Shown: piece by piece, positions 25,313-33,783 of the stretch
How positions within the stretch are numbered: position 1 is the stretch's first letter
Layout: every line of letters starts with the position of its first letter
DNA from: CAZVAR01 sp964625225
Lineage (GTDB): Bacteria; Pseudomonadota; Alphaproteobacteria; JAJUGE01
Assembly: GCA_964625225.1 (NCBI GenBank)
Contig: CAZVAR010000020.1
Location: 1 to 35,214 of the forward strand
Length of the DNA: 35,214 nucleotides
Direction: 5' to 3'
Position numbers and translations under genes: made by a program
The notes under the pieces: model-generated
Databases searched by the model: none
What the model was told of the DNA's origin: nothing
What the model saw: the letters and a program-made list of their open reading frames with translations, nothing else

Positions 25313-26576
25313 TCGGGGTATCGACGCCTTCGACAGGAACCGCCGCGGCCGGCGTGGCGGAGACGTCCGCACAGATGTCGGACAGGAGTCGGTACCACTG
25401 TCCCGTACCGGCCTCCTCGCAGAACTCCGCCTCGAAAGCCTGCCGTGCGCGCGCGCAAAGCGCCTGACGAAACGGCGCCGAATCGGCCAGCTGGCGGATG
25501 TTACCGACGAGCGCTTCTGCCTCGCCGATGCCGACCGACATCCCGCAACCGGCGTTCCGGATGGTGCGCGCCACCTCGCCCTCCGGGTCACCGACGAACA
25601 AAACCGGCCGACCCGCTGCGAGGATGCCGTAGAGCTTGCTCGGCACGCTGCAGGTCTCGAGGTGCGGCAGCAGCGATATCAGGTGCACGTCCGCGACGGA
25701 GAGCGACTCCGCCAGCCGCTCGCGCGGCTGCAGCGGCTTCATCACCACGTTGGTCAGGTTCCGCCGCTGCACCTCGCCGGCGAACCAGGCGTGCCGGTGA
25801 CCGCCGCCGACAAAGAGAAAAACAATGTTCGGATCCGTTCGTAGCCGCTCCGCGGCAGCAAGGATTGTCTCGAATTCGTGCACGCGGCCGAAGTTGCCGG
25901 AGTAGCCGACCACGAACTTGTCCTGCAGCCCCCAATCGCGGCGCAGCGAGTTCTGCTCTGGCGCGACCGGCCGGATCTCGTCGCCGTCCGACCAGTGGCG
26001 GATCACGATCAGGCGGTCCTTCCGAACCCCGCCGGCAGACAGGAACTCCGCCATCCGCGGCATCGGGGCGACGTTCCAGCGCGCGCAGTTCAGCGACGCG
26101 TCCCGCAATCGAACGAGCATCCGGGCCGGCAGGCTTTTCCGGTCGAAGAGACCGAGCTGCAACGCCGCCTCCGGAAACAGGTCGTGCAGCCAGTTCACCA
26201 GGACGGTCCCCGATCGCCACAGCGCCACCGCAATCGTGACCGACAGCATCGGGGGGTCGGTGCAGACGATCACCACGTCGCCCGGCCGCGCCAGCCTGCG
26301 GACCCGCCAGGCGGCGCATCCATGAAAGCTCACATAGTCGAAGGCCCGACGCCACAGGCGCGCGCGCCCGAACGCCGTCGCCGGGACGCGATGGACCACG
26401 ACCCCGTCGACGGTCGACAGGGGCGGCTCTCGCGTCGGGCGGTCATGATGCGCGTCACTGGCCACGATATGGACTTCGAGACCGCGCCGCGTGAGCGAGC
26501 GGGCCAGGCTCGTCACCATGCGGCTGGTGGCGGACTCGTCGGGGAAGAAGAAGCGGTTCGTGATGATAATCTTCAT
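25308..26576 (-). CDS. Glycosyltransferase, WbuB-like family 4
   Basis: GT-B glycosyltransferase of 422 residues. It starts MKIIITNRFFFPDESATSRMV, the pattern of WbuB-type transferases, with CTDPPMLSVTIAV and the NWLHDLFPEAALQLG segment in the acceptor half. The second half has VVGYSGNFGRVHEFETIL and FVGGGHRHAW. The nucleotide loop is ETCSVPSKLYGILAAGRPVLF, the form used by this group in place of the classical E-x7-E. ATG at 26576 is chosen because the conserved N-terminus begins there. GTG at 26594 would add six residues. It forms a single-gene - strand unit, divergent from the modified-sugar operon. Confidence 0.9.
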   Translation of the reverse strand: MKIIITNRFFFPDESATSRMVTSLARSLTRRGLEVHIVASDAHHDRPTREPPLSTVDGVVVHRVPATAFGRARLWRRAFDYVSFHGCAAWRVRRLARPGDVVIVCTDPPMLSVTIAVALWRSGTVLVNWLHDLFPEAALQLGLFDRKSLPARMLVRLRDASLNCARWNVAPMPRMAEFLSAGGVRKDRLIVIRHWSDGDEIRPVAPEQNSLRRDWGLQDKFVVGYSGNFGRVHEFETILAAAERLRTDPNIVFLFVGGGHRHAWFAGEVQRRNLTNVVMKPLQPRERLAESLSVADVHLISLLPHLETCSVPSKLYGILAAGRPVLFVGDPEGEVARTIRNAGCGMSVGIGEAEALVGNIRQLADSAPFRQALCARARQAFEAEFCEEAGTGQWYRLLSDICADVSATPAAAVPVEGVDTPT

Positions 26577-26895
26577 TCGGCCCCCCGATCGCACTGGCCG
26601 TGAATGTCCGTGCCGCCGTGCCGGGCTGGCAAGCTGTCCAAATGCGCTAATCGATACCGGCGGGACGCCGCGCCGCTAGGCACAATGTAGCATTCGGTCC
26701 GTCGACCGGATCGTTCGATGGCCTCGAACGGATGGTCTCACATCCGAGATCGACCACCGGATGTAGGCCCACTCATCCCAAGGAACTCGTGCACAGTGCC
26801 AGCCTCACCGGAGGCGGTTTTGCCACTATCGTTCCCAACATACAGGCCGGCGAGGCAATTGGTAAGCCGTGGCCATCGGGAAAGTGGGAGAAACG
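26577..26895. other. Divergent intergenic region
   Basis: This 319-base spacer lies between the WbuB-like gene (-) and the modified-sugar operon (+). It holds no credible gene. A small stem GCCTC/GAGGC with ACCG loop (26812-26825), followed by GGTTTT, resembles a weak intrinsic terminator or leader hairpin about 70 bases before the operon. No promoter can be called with confidence. Confidence 0.5.
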
Positions 26896-27405
26896 ATGCC
26901 GATCAGGGCCGATGTTTGCCTGGGACGCGACGTGCGGATTCCCCGGCCGGACTTAATCAACATCTACGGTTGCTCCATCGGTGATCAGACCTGCGTCGGG
27001 CCATTTGTCGAAATCCAGAAGAACAGTTCGGTCGGCGCCCGCTGCAAGATTTCGTCGCACAGCTTCATCTGCGAGGGCGTGACCGTGGAAGACGAGGTTT
27101 TCCTCGGTCACGGCGTGATGTTTACCAATGACCTGTATCCCCGGGCGACCACCGAAGACGGCCGGTTGCAGGCGGACGGGGATTGGTCGGTTGTGCCGAC
27201 GCTGGTGAAGCGCCGCGCCTCGATCGGAACGAACGCCACCATCCTCGCGGGCGTCGTCATCGGCGAGGGTGCGCTCGTCGGGGCCGGAGCGGTCGTCACC
27301 AAGGACGTACCCGATCACGCCGTAGTGGCCGGCGTCCCCGCGCGGGTGATCGCCGATGTCCGGCATGCGGAGGTGTCCAGGATGCTCGCAGGAGATCGGC
27401 GATGA
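26896..27405 (+). CDS. Hexapeptide N-acyltransferase for an amino-sugar nucleotide (WlbB-like)
   Basis: Left-handed beta-helix acyltransferase of 169 residues. Repeats run from LINIYGCSIGDQTCVGPFVEIQ to ASIGTNATILAGVVIGEGALVGAGAVV, with the C-terminal VAGVPARVI signature. HSFICEGVTVEDEVFLGHGVMFTNDLYPRA is characteristic of WlbB/WbpD-type enzymes, which N-acetylate the 3-amino group of UDP-sugars. The ATG at 26896 has GGGAG six bases upstream. A GTG at 26869 adds nine residues and lacks a ribosome site. Its stop overlaps the next ATG (ATGA). Neighbouring oxidoreductase and aminotransferase genes fit a three-step route: oxidise, transaminate, acylate. Confidence 0.88.
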   Translation: MPIRADVCLGRDVRIPRPDLINIYGCSIGDQTCVGPFVEIQKNSSVGARCKISSHSFICEGVTVEDEVFLGHGVMFTNDLYPRATTEDGRLQADGDWSVVPTLVKRRASIGTNATILAGVVIGEGALVGAGAVVTKDVPDHAVVAGVPARVIADVRHAEVSRMLAGDRR

Positions 27406-28430
27406 TCGGCGTCGGACTGATCGGATACGGGTATTGGGGCCCGAACCTCGCGCGCTGCTTCGCCGATACGGAGGGCTGCCGGCTGGTCGCGATCGCCGAC
27501 GCCGATCCCGCTGCGTTGGTCAGGGCACGGAAGCGCCATCCGGCCGTGGACCTGCACGAGAACTGGAGTGCCCTGCTGGAAGACCCCCGGATCGACGCCG
27601 TCGCGATCGCGACGCCGGTTCGCACCCATTACGAGCTGGCGCATGCGGCCCTGTTCGCGGGACGCCACGTTCTCGTCGAGAAGCCGATGACGGAAACGGC
27701 GGCGCAGGCGCAGGCGCTGAACGAACTGGCTGCGAAGCGGCGCCTGACGCTGATGGTGGACCATACCTTCGTCTACACGTCCGCGGTCCAGAAGATCAAG
27801 GAACTGGTCGTCGCCGGAGAACTGGGTGACATCTATTACTACGACTCGATCCGCGTGAACCTGGGCCTGTTCCAGAGCGACGTGAACGTCATCTGGGACC
27901 TCGCGGTCCACGATCTGTCCATCCTTCAGTTCATTCTGGAAGACGAGCCGGTCGCGGTGTCGGCGAACGGAGCCTGCCACATCTCCGGCAGCCCGGAGAA
28001 CATGGCGCACGTGACCCTCTATTTCGGGCAGGGTACGGTCGCCCACCTCAGCGTCAACTGGCTCGCGCCGGTCAAGGTGCGGCAAACCCTGCTCGGCGGA
28101 AGCCGCAAGATGATCGTCTATGACGATCTCGAGCCGAGCGAAAAGGTGAAAGTCTACGATCGCGGCATCAATGCCGATCCGCTCGCCGACGAGATCCGCC
28201 GGATGCGGGTCTCCTATCGGACCGGCGACATGTGGGCGCCGCAGCTTGCGGTCAAGGAAGCCCTGCTTCAGGAGACCGAGCACTTCATCGGCTGCATTCG
28301 CGACCGGAGCACTCCGATCACGCACGGGCTCGCGGGCCTGCGCGTGGTCGAGGCGCTGGAAGGGGCGACACGCTCCATGCGCCGCCGCGGGCATCCCGTG
28401 CAACTCGCCCCAGCGCTGAGGGCCTCATGA
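27402..28430 (+). CDS. Gfo/Idh/MocA oxidoreductase, probable nucleotide-sugar 3-dehydrogenase
   Basis: NAD(P)-dependent oxidoreductase of 342 residues. The Rossmann fingerprint is GLIGYGYWGPN (5-15), the family EKP motif is at 93-95 (Lys94), and WDLAVHDLSIL (165-175) carries the likely catalytic acid and histidine. Between an acyltransferase and a DegT aminotransferase, the expected role is oxidation of a ring hydroxyl, probably C3, of a UDP-sugar, as done by WlbA/WbpB for UDP-GlcNAcA or by GnnA for UDP-GlcNAc. The segment HTFVYTSAVQKIKELV differs from the classical WbpB active-site region, so I favour a GnnA-like or another subfamily, with moderate confidence. It overlaps both neighbours by four bases. 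Confidence 0.85.
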   Translation: MIGVGLIGYGYWGPNLARCFADTEGCRLVAIADADPAALVRARKRHPAVDLHENWSALLEDPRIDAVAIATPVRTHYELAHAALFAGRHVLVEKPMTETAAQAQALNELAAKRRLTLMVDHTFVYTSAVQKIKELVVAGELGDIYYYDSIRVNLGLFQSDVNVIWDLAVHDLSILQFILEDEPVAVSANGACHISGSPENMAHVTLYFGQGTVAHLSVNWLAPVKVRQTLLGGSRKMIVYDDLEPSEKVKVYDRGINADPLADEIRRMRVSYRTGDMWAPQLAVKEALLQETEHFIGCIRDRSTPITHGLAGLRVVEALEGATRSMRRRGHPVQLAPALRAS

Positions 28431-29551
28431 TCGACAGCATCCCCTTCCTCGATCTGGTCGCGCAGAACCGCGCGATCAGGACCGAACTCCACGATGCCGT
28501 GACCGGCGTGCTGGACAGCGGACAATATGTGCTCGGCGACCGCGTGGACGCCTTCGAGAGCGCGTTCGCGGCTTATTGCGGCGTGCGGCACGCGGTCGCC
28601 GTCAACACCGGCACCTCGGCGCTGCACATCGCCCTTCTGGCCGCGGGGGTGGAACCCGGCGACGAGGTCGTGACCGTACCGATGACCTTCGTCGCCACGG
28701 TCGCGGCGATCCTCTATGCGGGAGCGAGGCCGCGTCTCGTGGACGTCGATCCGGTCACCTGGACGATGGACCCGGGGGCCCTCGAAGCCGCGGTGACACC
28801 GCGCACCAAGGCGATCGTCCCGGTGCACCTGCATGGCCGCGTCGCGGACATGGGCCCGATCCTCGATATCGCCCGCGCGCACGGCATCGCGGTGATCGAG
28901 GACGCCGCGCAGGCCCATGGCGCCAGCTATCGCGGCCGCCGCACCGGCGCGCTCGGCGACATCGGCTGCTTCAGCTTCTATCCCGGAAAAAATCTCGGCG
29001 CCTGCGGCGAAGGCGGCGCCGTGGTCACGGATCGCGACGACCTGGCCGCCCGTCTGCGGCTGCTCCGCGACTGGGGCCAGGCCGAGCGCTATCGCCACGT
29101 GGTCAAGGGATTCAATTACCGGATGGACGCCGTTCAGGCCGCGATCCTCGGTGTCAAGCTTCGCCACCTGGACCGCTGGACCGCGGCGCGGCGCGCGGTC
29201 GCTTCGCTGTACGAGCAGACCCTCGGCGGCAGCCGCGTCGACCGCGCCCGGGCCGCCGGTTGCAGCCATGTCTGGCACGTGTATGCGGTACGCGTTCCCG
29301 ACCGCGACGCAGTGCGACGACGGCTGTCGGAAAGCGGCATCATGACCGGCATTCACTATCCGGTACCGGTGCATCTGCAGCCGGCCTATTCCGACCTCGG
29401 CTACCGCGCCGGCGACTTCCCGGTTTCCGAGAGGCTGGGACGCGAGTTCCTGTCGCTGCCGATTTATCCGGAGCTCGGCGAGCGCGAGGTCCGCCGGGTC
29501 TGCGACGCGCTGGTCGGTGCTCTCGTCGAGGAGACGGCCGATGTCGCCTGA
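28427..29551 (+). CDS. DegT/DnrJ/EryC1-family PLP aminotransferase
   Basis: PLP enzyme of 374 residues that transfers an amino group, usually from glutamate, to a keto-sugar nucleotide. The cofactor lysine is Lys188 in FYPGKNLGACGEGG. The PLP-ring aspartate lies in VIEDAAQAHGA (157-166), and VNTGTSALHIALLA (59-72) forms the phosphate-binding turn. The FNYRMDAVQAAIL segment completes the active site. Genomic setting suggests the substrate is the 3-keto product of the preceding oxidoreductase, as for WlbC/WbpE or GnnB. ATG at 28427 overlaps the upstream stop, and its own end overlaps the next gene by 11 bases. Confidence 0.93.
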   Translation: MIDSIPFLDLVAQNRAIRTELHDAVTGVLDSGQYVLGDRVDAFESAFAAYCGVRHAVAVNTGTSALHIALLAAGVEPGDEVVTVPMTFVATVAAILYAGARPRLVDVDPVTWTMDPGALEAAVTPRTKAIVPVHLHGRVADMGPILDIARAHGIAVIEDAAQAHGASYRGRRTGALGDIGCFSFYPGKNLGACGEGGAVVTDRDDLAARLRLLRDWGQAERYRHVVKGFNYRMDAVQAAILGVKLRHLDRWTAARRAVASLYEQTLGGSRVDRARAAGCSHVWHVYAVRVPDRDAVRRRLSESGIMTGIHYPVPVHLQPAYSDLGYRAGDFPVSERLGREFLSLPIYPELGEREVRRVCDALVGALVEETADVA

Positions 29552-30299
29552 CCGCAGGGGCAGTGGAGGCCGCATCGTCTCCGCCGTTTTCGGCCGGGAG
29601 GCCGTGTCGGCCGATCCTTCGTTCGAGCGGGAGCTTGCGGCCGCCCTCCGGCAGCGATGCTCCCGCGACGAGCTCCTGTCCATGTTCCGCCGCTTCGGCC
29701 GCGATGACACCTATATCGATCGGCTGCTGCGGTCGGCGTGCCTGCGCGCCCTCGTCAAGGAATGCGGACATGCTCTCCGTGTCGGCCCGAACGTCTCGGT
29801 CCGCCATCCCGAGACGTTCGAGCTCGGAAACGGCGTCTCGATCGGCGAGAGCATCGTCATCCACGGCCGGTTCGACGGCCGCTTCGTCGTCGGCGACAAG
29901 GTCTGGATCGGAGCGCACAGCTACTTCGACGCGCGCGACCTGGTCCTCGGCGATCATGTCGGCTGGGGCCCCGGCGCCAAAGTCCTCGGATCCGAACATA
30001 CCGGGCTCCCGATCGATCTACCGATCATCGCGACCGACCTGCACATCGCGCCGGTGCGGGTCGGGGCCTGGGCCGACATCGGCGTCAATGCGGTCCTCCT
30101 GCCCGGCGTGACCATAGGCCGGGGCGCGATCGTCGGCGCGGGGGCGGTCGTGACGCGCGACGTGCCGCCGTTCGCGAAGGTCGCGGGCATGCCGGCGAGG
30201 ATCGTCGGCTGGCGGACGCCGCCGGAGCCGGCCGTGGGAACCAACCGGCACCACGGCTCAGCGGATTCGAACGAACTCACCGTGGAGGGGGCGTCATGA
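29541..30299 (+). CDS. Second hexapeptide acyltransferase
   Basis: Acyltransferase of 252 residues. An N-terminal helical extension of about 75 residues (SADPSFERELAAALRQRCSRDELLSMFRRFG) precedes the beta-helix, which runs from VGPNVSVRHPETFELGNGVSIG to IGRGAIVGAGAVVTRDVPPFAKVAGMPARIVG. The likely catalytic histidine is in LGSEHTGLPIDLP. This is the O-acetyltransferase-like layout with a His before a hydrophobic loop. The ATG at 29541 has GAGGAG upstream and overlaps the aminotransferase by 11 bases. Its stop overlaps the next ATG. A second acylation, possibly O-acetylation or acylation of another amino sugar, is the natural reading, but acceptor and acyl group are unknown. Confidence 0.88.
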   Translation: MSPDRRGSGGRIVSAVFGREAVSADPSFERELAAALRQRCSRDELLSMFRRFGRDDTYIDRLLRSACLRALVKECGHALRVGPNVSVRHPETFELGNGVSIGESIVIHGRFDGRFVVGDKVWIGAHSYFDARDLVLGDHVGWGPGAKVLGSEHTGLPIDLPIIATDLHIAPVRVGAWADIGVNAVLLPGVTIGRGAIVGAGAVVTRDVPPFAKVAGMPARIVGWRTPPEPAVGTNRHHGSADSNELTVEGAS

Positions 30300-31315
30300 C
30301 GGGCATAGGGAGCAATCGCCTTGCCGGCAAGAAGGTGGTGGTGACCGGCGGTGCAGGCTTCATCGGCTCCTGTATCGTCGATCACCTGGCGGCTGCGGGA
30401 TGCGGCGAGATCGTCGTCGTCGACAACATGATCCGCGGCCGCGCGGACAATCTGGACCGGTCCATGCAGGCCGGCAGCGTTCGCCTGGTGCGCGGTGACA
30501 TTCGCGATCGGGCGCTCATGTCGCAGCTCGTCGCCGGTGCCGACACAGTCTTCCACCAGGCGGCACTCCGGATCACCCATTGCGCATCCGAACCGCGCAG
30601 CGCGCTGGAGGTGATGGTCACCGCCACCTTCGACCTGATGGACCTCTGTGTGAGCCACCGCGTGCGCAAGGTCGTCATGGCGTCGTCCGCCTCCGTCTAC
30701 GGCATGGCCGACCTCTTCCCGACGCCGGAAGCCTGCTCGAGCTACCCCAACCGCACGCTCTACGGCGCGGCGAAAGCGTTCGGGGAGGGCCTGCTGCGCG
30801 CATTCAACGACCAGTACGGGCTCGACTATGTCGCACTCCGCTACTTCAACGCCTACGGCCCCCGGATGGACACCCACGGCAAGTACACCGAGGTCCTGAT
30901 CCGGTGGATGGAGCGGATCGAGGCCGGGCAGCCGCCGATCATCTTCGGTGACGGCAGTCAGACCATGGACTTCGTCCACGTCGACGACATCGCGAGGGCC
31001 AATGTCCTGGCGGCGGAGTCCGATGCGACGGACGTCGCGCTGAATGTCGGAACCGGCATCGAAACCAGCCTCGTCGAACTCGCACGCTCCCTGTCCCGGG
31101 CCATGGGCCGGCCGGACCTGACACCCCAGCATGCCCCGGAACGGGCCGTCAATCCGGTCCGCCGGCGGCTGGCCGACGTCTCCGCGGCGCAGCGGCTGAT
31201 CGGCTTCGAGGCGACCGTGCCGCTCGCTGCCGGTCTGAAGGACCTGGTGGACTGGTGGCGCGGCCAGAGAGCCGCCGGCGCGCAGGCGGTACGGCCCGAA
31301 AGGATACCGGCATGA
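30296..31315 (+). CDS. Extended SDR: NAD-dependent sugar-nucleotide epimerase/dehydratase
   Basis: Extended short-chain dehydrogenase of 339 residues. The nucleotide-binding GGAGFIG is at 18-24, Asp43 follows the second strand (VVVDNMIRG, NAD preference), the catalytic serine region is SSASVYG (130-136), and YGAAK gives Tyr156 and Lys160. RYFNAYGPRMDTHGKYTEVLI and FGDGSQTMDFVHVDDIA are the usual substrate-binding elements. It resembles UDP-sugar 4-epimerases and WbpP-like enzymes; conversion by 4-epimerisation or 4,6-dehydration cannot be told apart reliably. ATG at 30296 and its TGA both overlap neighbours. The aminotransferase that follows would act on its product if that is a keto sugar. 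Confidence 0.9.
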   Translation: MTGIGSNRLAGKKVVVTGGAGFIGSCIVDHLAAAGCGEIVVVDNMIRGRADNLDRSMQAGSVRLVRGDIRDRALMSQLVAGADTVFHQAALRITHCASEPRSALEVMVTATFDLMDLCVSHRVRKVVMASSASVYGMADLFPTPEACSSYPNRTLYGAAKAFGEGLLRAFNDQYGLDYVALRYFNAYGPRMDTHGKYTEVLIRWMERIEAGQPPIIFGDGSQTMDFVHVDDIARANVLAAESDATDVALNVGTGIETSLVELARSLSRAMGRPDLTPQHAPERAVNPVRRRLADVSAAQRLIGFEATVPLAAGLKDLVDWWRGQRAAGAQAVRPERIPA

Positions 31316-31953
31316 TCCCGATCACGCAGCCCCTGGTCGGGGCCCCCGAAGCCGACGCCGCGCGCGCCGTCGTTCTCTCCGGCTGGCTCACCCAAGGCCA
31401 AGAGGTCGCCGGTTTCGAAGCCGAGTTCGCGCGGCAGGTCGGGGCCGCGCATGCGTGTGCGGTCTCGAACTGCACCGCCGCCCTCCACCTCGCTCTCCTC
31501 GCCGTCGGCGTCGGCCCCGGGGACGAGGTCATAACCGTCAGCCATTCGTTCATCGCGACGGCGAACAGCGTCCTGTGCTGCGGCGCAACGCCCGTCTTCG
31601 TCGATATCGACCCCCTGACCTTCAACATCGACCCGGCGCTGGTCGCCGCCGCGATCACGCCGCGCACCCGTGCGATCCTCTGCGTTCACCAGATGGGCAT
31701 GCCGTGCGATCTCGATGCACTGCTCGCAGTGGCCCGAGCACACGAACTCCCGCTGGTCGAGGATGCCGCCTGCGCCCTCGGGTCGGAAGTCCGCCGGGGC
31801 GCTGCCTATGAGGCGATCGGCAAGCCGCACGGCGATATCGCCTGCTTCTCGTTCCATCCGCGCAAGGTCATCACGACCGGCGACGGCGGCATGCTGACCA
31901 CCCGGAATCCCGAATACGACCGGCACTTCCGGCTCCTCCGCCAACACGCCATG
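31312..31953 (+). CDS. DegT/DnrJ/EryC1 aminotransferase, N-terminal part up to assembly gap
   Basis: The first 214 codons of a PLP aminotransferase of the perosamine synthetase-like branch. Start ATG overlaps the SDR stop. The PLP features are present: SNCTAALHLALLAVG (52-66), VEDAACALGSEV (149-160) and the cofactor lysine Lys185 in FHPRKVITTGDGG. The last residues before the gap, YDRHFRLLRQHAM (202-214), are followed in relatives by a SxxDTVRHG-type sequence. It is cut by the run of Ns, so length and C-terminus are unknown. It probably transaminates the keto sugar made by the preceding SDR. Confidence 0.85.
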
Positions 31954-31963
31954 NNNNNNNNNN
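31954..31963. other. Assembly gap of ten Ns
   Basis: Exactly ten undetermined bases interrupt a DegT aminotransferase. The left reading frame ends on a codon boundary at 31953, and the right frame resumes at 31964, so ten bases cannot keep the frame. The peptides on both sides (YDRHFRLLRQHAM left, WDRRFRLWRQHGM right) are homologous copies of one 13-residue segment with clearly different DNA. The gap length is thus a placeholder and the join is doubtful. Confidence 0.97.
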
Positions 31964-32548
31964 TGGGATCGCCGGTTTCGTCTCTGGCGTCAGCATGGGA
32001 TGAGCATTCCCGACACCGTCCGCCATGGCGCATCCACGGTCGTCTTCGAACAATATCCGGTATCCGGCTTCAACTATCGCATGACCGATATCCAGGCAGC
32101 GGTCGGCCGGCGGCAGCTCGAAAGGCTGAGGGAGATCGTAGCCCGTCGCCGCAGTCTCGCCCATGCCTACCGGGAAATGCTGGGTAGCATTCCCGGCCTC
32201 GGTCTGCCGTTCGAGCCTGATGGCGTACGATCGAACTGGCAAAGCTTCTGCGTGCGACTGCCGGACAATGTCGATCAAAAGACCGTCATGCAGGCGATGC
32301 TGGATCGTGGCGTATCCACGCGCCGCGGGATCATGTGCGCACATCTCGAACCTGCTTTCGCTGCCCACTCCCGGCGCTTCCCGCTGCCGCATTCCGAAGA
32401 GGCGCGCGATCGCTGCATCCTGTTGCCGCTCTATCCTCAGATGACGTCGTCGGACCAGGAGCGGGTGGTGGAGAGCCTGTCGGCGGCGCTCCCTCTCCCC
32501 TCCAGGCGACACGGGCGGAGCGTGGGCGCGAGCCATGTCCATGCATAG
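31964..32548 (+). CDS. DegT/DnrJ/EryC1 aminotransferase, C-terminal part after assembly gap
   Basis: The C-terminal 194 residues of a PLP aminotransferase of the same branch as the left part. It opens directly after the Ns with WDRRFRLWRQHGMSIPDTVRHG and has the conserved YPVSGFNYRMTDIQAAVGRRQLERL active-site segment, followed by RGVSTRRGIMCAHLEPAF, which closes the substrate pocket. It lacks the N-terminal half with the PLP lysine. Joined to the left part minus the repeated 13 residues, it would give about 395 residues, the normal family length. GC is lower than left of the gap in the lines I counted (32041-32100: 31 of 60; 31621-31680: 43 of 60), supporting a different origin. The internal ATG at 32000 is not a start. 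Confidence 0.85.
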   Translation, partial: WDRRFRLWRQHGMSIPDTVRHGASTVVFEQYPVSGFNYRMTDIQAAVGRRQLERLREIVARRRSLAHAYREMLGSIPGLGLPFEPDGVRSNWQSFCVRLPDNVDQKTVMQAMLDRGVSTRRGIMCAHLEPAFAAHSRRFPLPHSEEARDRCILLPLYPQMTSSDQERVVESLSAALPLPSRRHGRSVGASHVHA

Positions 32549-32763
32549 GGCCGCGATGACCGGATCAGCGGCGGGAACGGTGGCCGCCGGCACGCGGCCG
32601 CATCGGCGATCGTCTATCGACGCCCGGAAGTCCATCGTGCGGTCGGTCGGCCACGACCTCGACTTCACCCTTCGGGAGAGGAGCTCGCGGGGAGCGGGTT
32701 TCGGACCGGCGCAACAGAGTGCTGCGATGGCGGGGTGATCGAGGCAAGGGAGTAACCCGAGCG

Positions 32764-33783
32764 ATGCCCACGGTACCCGAGATCTTTTCACTGAGAGGTA
32801 AGCGCATCTTCGTGGCCGGGCACCGCGGCATGGTGGGCTCGGCCCTGGTCCGCCGGCTGAAGCACGAGGACTGCACGATCCTTACCGTCCCGCGCACGGA
32901 GGTCGATCTGCGCCGGCAACAGGAGACCGAGGACTGGTTCGCCCGGCACCGGCCCGATGTGGTGATCGTCGCGGCCGGAACGGTCGGGGGATTGTTCGCG
33001 AACGATGCCCGGCCGGCGCACTTCCTGTACGACAATCTGGCAATCGCCGCGAACATCATCGAAGCGGCGCATCGCAGCGATGTACAGAAGCTGCTGTACC
33101 TCGGTTCCTCCTGCATCTATCCGCGCGAGGCCGCTCAGCCGATTCGCGAATCGGCTCTCCTGACCGGACCGCTCGAGCCGACCAACCAGTGGTATGCAAC
33201 AGCCAAGATCGTCGGCCTGCAGCTCTGTGCCGCCTACCGCCGGCAATGGGGCCGGGACTTCATCAGTGCTCAGCCGACGAATCTCTACGGACCCAACGAC
33301 AATTTCGACCCGGCTCAATCCCACGTCCTTCCTGCACTCATACTGAAAGCCCACAGGGCGAAGGAGGCCAAATCATCGTCGTTCGAAGTCTTCGGATCGG
33401 GGAACGCTCGACGTGAATTCCTCTATGTGGACGATCTCGCCGATGCGTGTATCTACCTGCTCCGACACTACAGTGCCGAGCCGCCGATCAACGTCGGTTG
33501 CGGCATCGATACGAGCATCGCCGAGCTCGCCCACCTGATCGCCGAAGTGGTCGGGTTCGAGGGCGAGCTCAGCTTCGATCCGACCAAACCGGAGGGTGCG
33601 CCGCGGAAGCTCCTCGACGTTACCCGCATCAATGCGCTCGGCTGGCGGGCCAGTACGCCGCTTCGCGACGGCATCGTGCGAACTTACGCATGGTTCTGCG
33701 CCGGGCATCACTCCGGTCGTGCGGAGGCGGAAATCGACCCGGGAGATGCGCTCATGCCCGATCGGCAGCCGGCGGTCGCATAA
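32764..33783 (+). CDS. fcl: GDP-L-fucose synthase (GDP-4-keto-6-deoxymannose 3,5-epimerase/4-reductase)
   Basis: NADPH-dependent extended SDR of 339 residues that turns GDP-4-keto-6-deoxy-D-mannose into GDP-L-fucose. The N-terminus has the family form VAGHRGMVGSAL (17-28). With a constant offset of eight, the E. coli active-site residues are all found: Ser115 and Cys117 in LGSSCIYP, Tyr144 and Lys148 in YATAK, and His187 in AQSHVLPALI. NLYGPNDNFD and REFLYVDDLADA complete the signature. The ATG at 32764 lies after GGGAG, at longer than ideal spacing. Its usual partner gmd (GDP-mannose 4,6-dehydratase) is not in the window. The GC content of several stretches (for example 33061-33120, 34 of 60) is lower than in most genes left of the gap. 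Confidence 0.95.
   Translation: MPTVPEIFSLRGKRIFVAGHRGMVGSALVRRLKHEDCTILTVPRTEVDLRRQQETEDWFARHRPDVVIVAAGTVGGLFANDARPAHFLYDNLAIAANIIEAAHRSDVQKLLYLGSSCIYPREAAQPIRESALLTGPLEPTNQWYATAKIVGLQLCAAYRRQWGRDFISAQPTNLYGPNDNFDPAQSHVLPALILKAHRAKEAKSSSFEVFGSGNARREFLYVDDLADACIYLLRHYSAEPPINVGCGIDTSIAELAHLIAEVVGFEGELSFDPTKPEGAPRKLLDVTRINALGWRASTPLRDGIVRTYAWFCAGHHSGRAEAEIDPGDALMPDRQPAVA

Noticed and set aside
31255..32187. Continuous frame that crosses the Ns and continues in the left reading frame.
   Set aside because: To the right of the gap this frame gives non-conserved sequence. The conserved DegT C-terminus is in another frame, starting at 31964.
32660..32705. Repeat-like sequence CCCTTCGGGAGAGG before fcl.
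   Set aside because: No second copy could be found in the window, so a dispersed repeat cannot be supported.
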